Positions 61,265 to 64,000 of a stretch of DNA of 64,000 nucleotides are shown piece after piece. A model generated the notes under the pieces. It ran no database searches and was not told the origin of the DNA. It saw only the letters and a program-made list of their open reading frames with translations. Numbering within the stretch: position 1 is the stretch's first letter; each line of letters opens with the position of its first letter. Source of the DNA: Sapria himalayana. Taxonomy: Eukaryota > Streptophyta > Magnoliopsida > Malpighiales > Rafflesiaceae. The stretch covers positions 1,737,501-1,801,500 of the forward strand of contig JAREIK010000385.1 of NCBI GenBank assembly GCA_029783825.1, read 5' to 3'. A program made the translations under genes and the position numbers.

Positions 61265-61587
61265 TTTTATTGCTCCAACTATGGTATTAAATAGTTTCAT
61301 GATTTTTAATGACAATTTGCTAAATAATTATTTTAAAATTTAATTTTTATTTCCAAATTTATGAAGTCAAAATTGGGTTACTAAATTTTAGTTCAACAAA
61401 ACTTAATTATTTTAGAACCTAGTGTATTTTCTTAATTATGAAATGCTTGGTGTACTAAAACCTATATTTTTTTAATTATAAATAGTTTGGTGCACCAAAA
61501 CATAAAAATCTTGTGTCTGATACGCCAAAACATAAATTTTTTTATTATAAATAGCTAGAATTTTTTAAAAATATTTTTATTTTATAC
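61265..61587. repeat. Copy of the foldback-1 arm sequence
   Basis: About 61320-61550 resembles the right arm of foldback 1 (about 49365-49525): TTTAGTTCAACAAAACTTAATTATTTTA and TTAATTATGAAA-type words (each quoted in part) occur in the same order. It is adjacent to foldback 2 on one side only. Confidence 0.6.
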
Positions 61588-62043
61588 CTTATGGGTCAGG
61601 CCGATTTAGTGCTCCCAGCCTGACATAGCACAATCCAAAACCATAAGAGGTCATGGGTCATGTCACCCCATGGCATGATATGTGCCGTGTTGGGCTAGCA
61701 TGAGTCGTGCCTCATGTCGTGCCAGGCATGACTTGTGTGCTTGGATTTGGGCCACATTCCATTGACCCAATTGTCTATGGATCCAGGACTGACTAAGGGT
61801 TATGAGTTAAATCCCATCGAGTGACAGGTTATTATTTTTTAAAAAATACTGACCACGTAAGTCGTATCTTTCTTATATGGTCAATTGTAATTGGTCTGCC
61901 ACGACTCAGTTCTCAGCCATACCACCACGACGCACTGGGCTGGCTAGATGATTTTCGTGCAGTGTCTGCCACGACAGGATAACACGATTATGCCTAGCAA
62001 AAATAGCCCGTGTCAACTAGGCATAGCCCATTTGACACATCTA
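61588..62043. mobile_element. Degenerate hAT-type MITE, copy H
   Basis: The right end CCATTTGACACATCTA at 62043 fits the family terminus. The interior has the decayed vocabulary (GTCGTGCCAGGCATGAC, GGGCTAGCATGAG). The left end near TATGGGTCAGGCC is poorly preserved and no 8-bp repeat is convincing. Confidence 0.65.
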
Positions 62044-63395
62044 GCTACAACATATTATTTAAGTACTATGCCACCTCTAGAGTACAGCATCATTAAAAAA
62101 ATTTTTAAAAAATAACTCAAATTTTAATATTTAAAAAAAGATGTATCAAACTCTTGAGTAATTTTTATTTGGTGTATTGTTTTATGCTAATACGAACTTA
62201 ACTCATTTTAAACAAACTAAACCTAACTTTCCATGTGCATATCTTTGGTGGAGTTAGATGAGATTCATCGAGCTCTACCGAGCTTGTGGTTACGCAGAGT
62301 TCTAGTGATGATAGAAGTTTGGTGAATAAATTTTTAAATATTAAAAGTTAGATTTATTTTGTTTAAAATAAAAAGTATTTTCGTATTAATATAAATGAGT
62401 CAAAAATTAATTAATTAATAGTTTGTTGTATAATTTTTAAATATTAAAAGTTAGATTTAATTTATTTAAATTTTTTTATAAAAATTGCCCCAAAACATAA
62501 TTATTCAAAAAAAAATTAAAATGGTGCAAGCAACAAACTTGAAGAGTTGAGTTTGGAAGAGTCTCGGCCTGCTTCTCTTTAGTTTTATTTTCCATTTCTT
62601 CATTGATGGAATTCCCTTTGCTTATTTATATCCTTCGTCCTCTGGGTAGTTGTTTTCTCACACATGATCTCAGTGAATAGATTCTTACGCGTTGCATGAC
62701 AGGTCTTCAGCACCCTTTATTGTTAATTTAGTAGATATGTTACCAAAATGCATGATGCTTAATGACTACCCTTGTTATATAAAAAATATTTGTAGCTTGG
62801 CAAGACTAAATAAAAAGCTGAAAAGGAGTGTAAATTGTGATCGAAAGATAGAAAATGCAGTCAATTACTCTTGTCATCAGTTTCTACACGGCTTATTTTT
62901 GGAACTGTGGAATGTGGAGTCGTACATGGCATATGCAGCATATCTTCGGTATTGTGTTATGTTGCTATTTTTTGAAGTTTAATTAGTAATGTTTCCTTCC
63001 AGCAATGGTGATTTTGTGATGTTGGTGTTGGGTTTGTTTGTGATTTTGCCGTAGTTGAGTTATCTGCTTCCTTTGGTAATCTCTAGGATCGGCCACGTGT
63101 TCTCTGAAATTTAAGTGAATGTCTTCTTCTAACGGGAGTCAAAACAATCAAGCGTTAGAATTGACACCATCACTCAATTCAGTGTTTATTCTCCTGAGGT
63201 TTTCATTTGGTATTTTTGTCCTGCATATCAGATCAAATGTTAATTGAAGTTCGAGTGAAGTGTCTAAAAATGGTAGATAAATTGATACAGCTCACTCAAT
63301 TGTTCATTGCTCTAAGTGTTAGATATGACCAATTGATTTAAAAACCTATAGGGGAGAAGTGTTGGACATATCAACAAAACACAACAAAACAATAA
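62044..63395. other. Unassigned region, possible gene fragment
   Basis: 62050-62520 is AT-rich. About 62530-63340 is less AT-rich and looks more like transcribed or genic DNA, with CTTCTCTTTAG and GATCGGCCACGTG. The best open frame (62692-62982, plus, 96 codons) has several Cys but matches no family I know. No splice model can be supported. Confidence 0.3.
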
Positions 63396-63403
63396 TGCAA
63401 GCC

Positions 63404-63835
63404 TAGAGGTGTCAACTGGGTCGAGCCGGCTCGGACTGGCATGAGGCACGACACAATTCGGCCGTGCCTAGGCCGGTTCGACATGAAAATTTTCCATGCC
63501 CGGGCTCGTGTCGTGCCCAACCACGACACCAATCATGCCATGCCGTGCTGAGGCCAACCGGGCCTCGTGCCGTGCCTAGCCCGACACCGTACCGTGGTCC
63601 ATTGGCACGGTACCTCGGCACGAGTCGAGAAATTGATTTTTTATTAATTAGGGGTTCAGCACGATGGCGCGCAGCCAAAGCCTTAATTTCATTTATATTA
63701 GGGGTTTGCCCGACCAGGCTAAACCTGGCGGATTCGTGCTACGGGCTCGTGCCGGGCTGACCTCTACAGAACCGTGCCGGGCCAGGCACGAAAGCATGGC
63801 CGGGCCAGCCCGGCACATCCCGTTTGACACCTCTA
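63404..63835. mobile_element. GC-rich hAT-type MITE, copy I
   Basis: Well-preserved termini TAGAGGTGTCAACTGGG and CGTTTGACACCTCTA with a perfect 8-bp duplication TGCAAGCC (63396-63403 and 63836-63843). It is 432 bp long and CpG-rich. It has two weak TTAGGGG-type motifs in the middle (about 63648 and 63700). No transposase. Confidence 0.93.
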
Positions 63836-63843
63836 TGCAAGCC

Positions 63844-64000
63844 CTCATATCAATTTTTTCTGACTTTCTTTAGATTTGCAATGTAGTTGAATGAAGTGAT
63901 CGAGCAAAGCCATAGATATCATCCATTCTAATATGATTTGAGAACTAAAATCTTGATCTTTATGAATATTTATTATTGTTGCATATCTATGTTTACTGTG
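63844..64000. other. AT-rich end of window
   Basis: Nothing recognised. Confidence 0.5.

Noticed and set aside
62692..62982. 96-codon open frame as a gene
   Set aside because: No recognisable domain, no splice or promoter support; kept only as part of an unassigned region.

Overview
The window is nuclear DNA from a flowering plant. It is AT-rich, has split genes, and carries plant-type Ty1-copia, Ty3-gypsy, CACTA (En/Spm), hAT and LINE relics. Nothing in it fixes the species, or even monocot versus eudicot. I see no rRNA, tRNA, CRISPR or organellar genes.

Only two host genes are clear. (1) An MRS2/MGT magnesium transporter (CorA superfamily) on the minus strand, 453-10281. Five exons, all joined in phase 0, give a protein of about 446 residues ending in the GMN pore motif and two membrane helices. 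Its first intron is about 8.2 kb and is full of transposon copies. (2) An intronless fasciclin-like arabinogalactan protein (FLA) on the plus strand, 46803-47702, with a signal peptide, one FAS1 domain, a Pro-rich region and a GPI-type tail. A third possible gene is a minus-strand first exon at 15299-15688, which runs into a 203-213 bp tandem array (about 13840-15335). Everything else is mobile DNA in various states of decay.

Layout: 0.4-10.3 kb MRS2 with its TE-laden intron; 10.8-13.2 kb GC-rich hAT-type MITEs, one nested in another; 13.8-15.7 kb tandem array plus ORF; about 16.1-25.6 kb a CACTA element (tnp2, then a tnp1-like gene) carrying two later insertions with 8-bp target duplications; 25.9-31.6 kb copia-1; 32.7-33.6 kb a minus-strand copia scrap; 33.6-33.9 kb a small MITE; 34.9-36.0 kb a LINE reverse-transcriptase remnant; 35975-40853 copia-2, complete with both LTRs, PBS and 5-bp duplication; 41612-46335 copia-3 on the minus strand; 46.8-47.7 kb FLA; 48.8-49.5 kb a foldback element; 49.9-50.4 kb an AGCTC-rich block; 51.6-53.6 kb a decayed hAT transposase; 54.7-56.8 kb a copia remnant; 57.1-60.4 kb a minus-strand gypsy gag plus LTR; 60.4-61.3 kb a second foldback with a microsatellite core; 61.6-62.0 kb and 63.4-63.8 kb more hAT-type MITEs.

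The most distinctive feature is a family of GC-rich, CpG-rich non-autonomous elements with TIR TAGAGGTGTCAAA and 8-bp target duplications (hAT-like). There are about nine copies or fragments here. One subfamily carries an internal tandem array of inverted plant telomere-type motifs (AAACCCTAA/TTAGGGTTT), and two of those arrays sit inside the MRS2 intron. A decayed hAT transposase with a similar end at 51635 is a plausible relative of the enzyme that moved them. All calls come from reading the sequence; no search was run.
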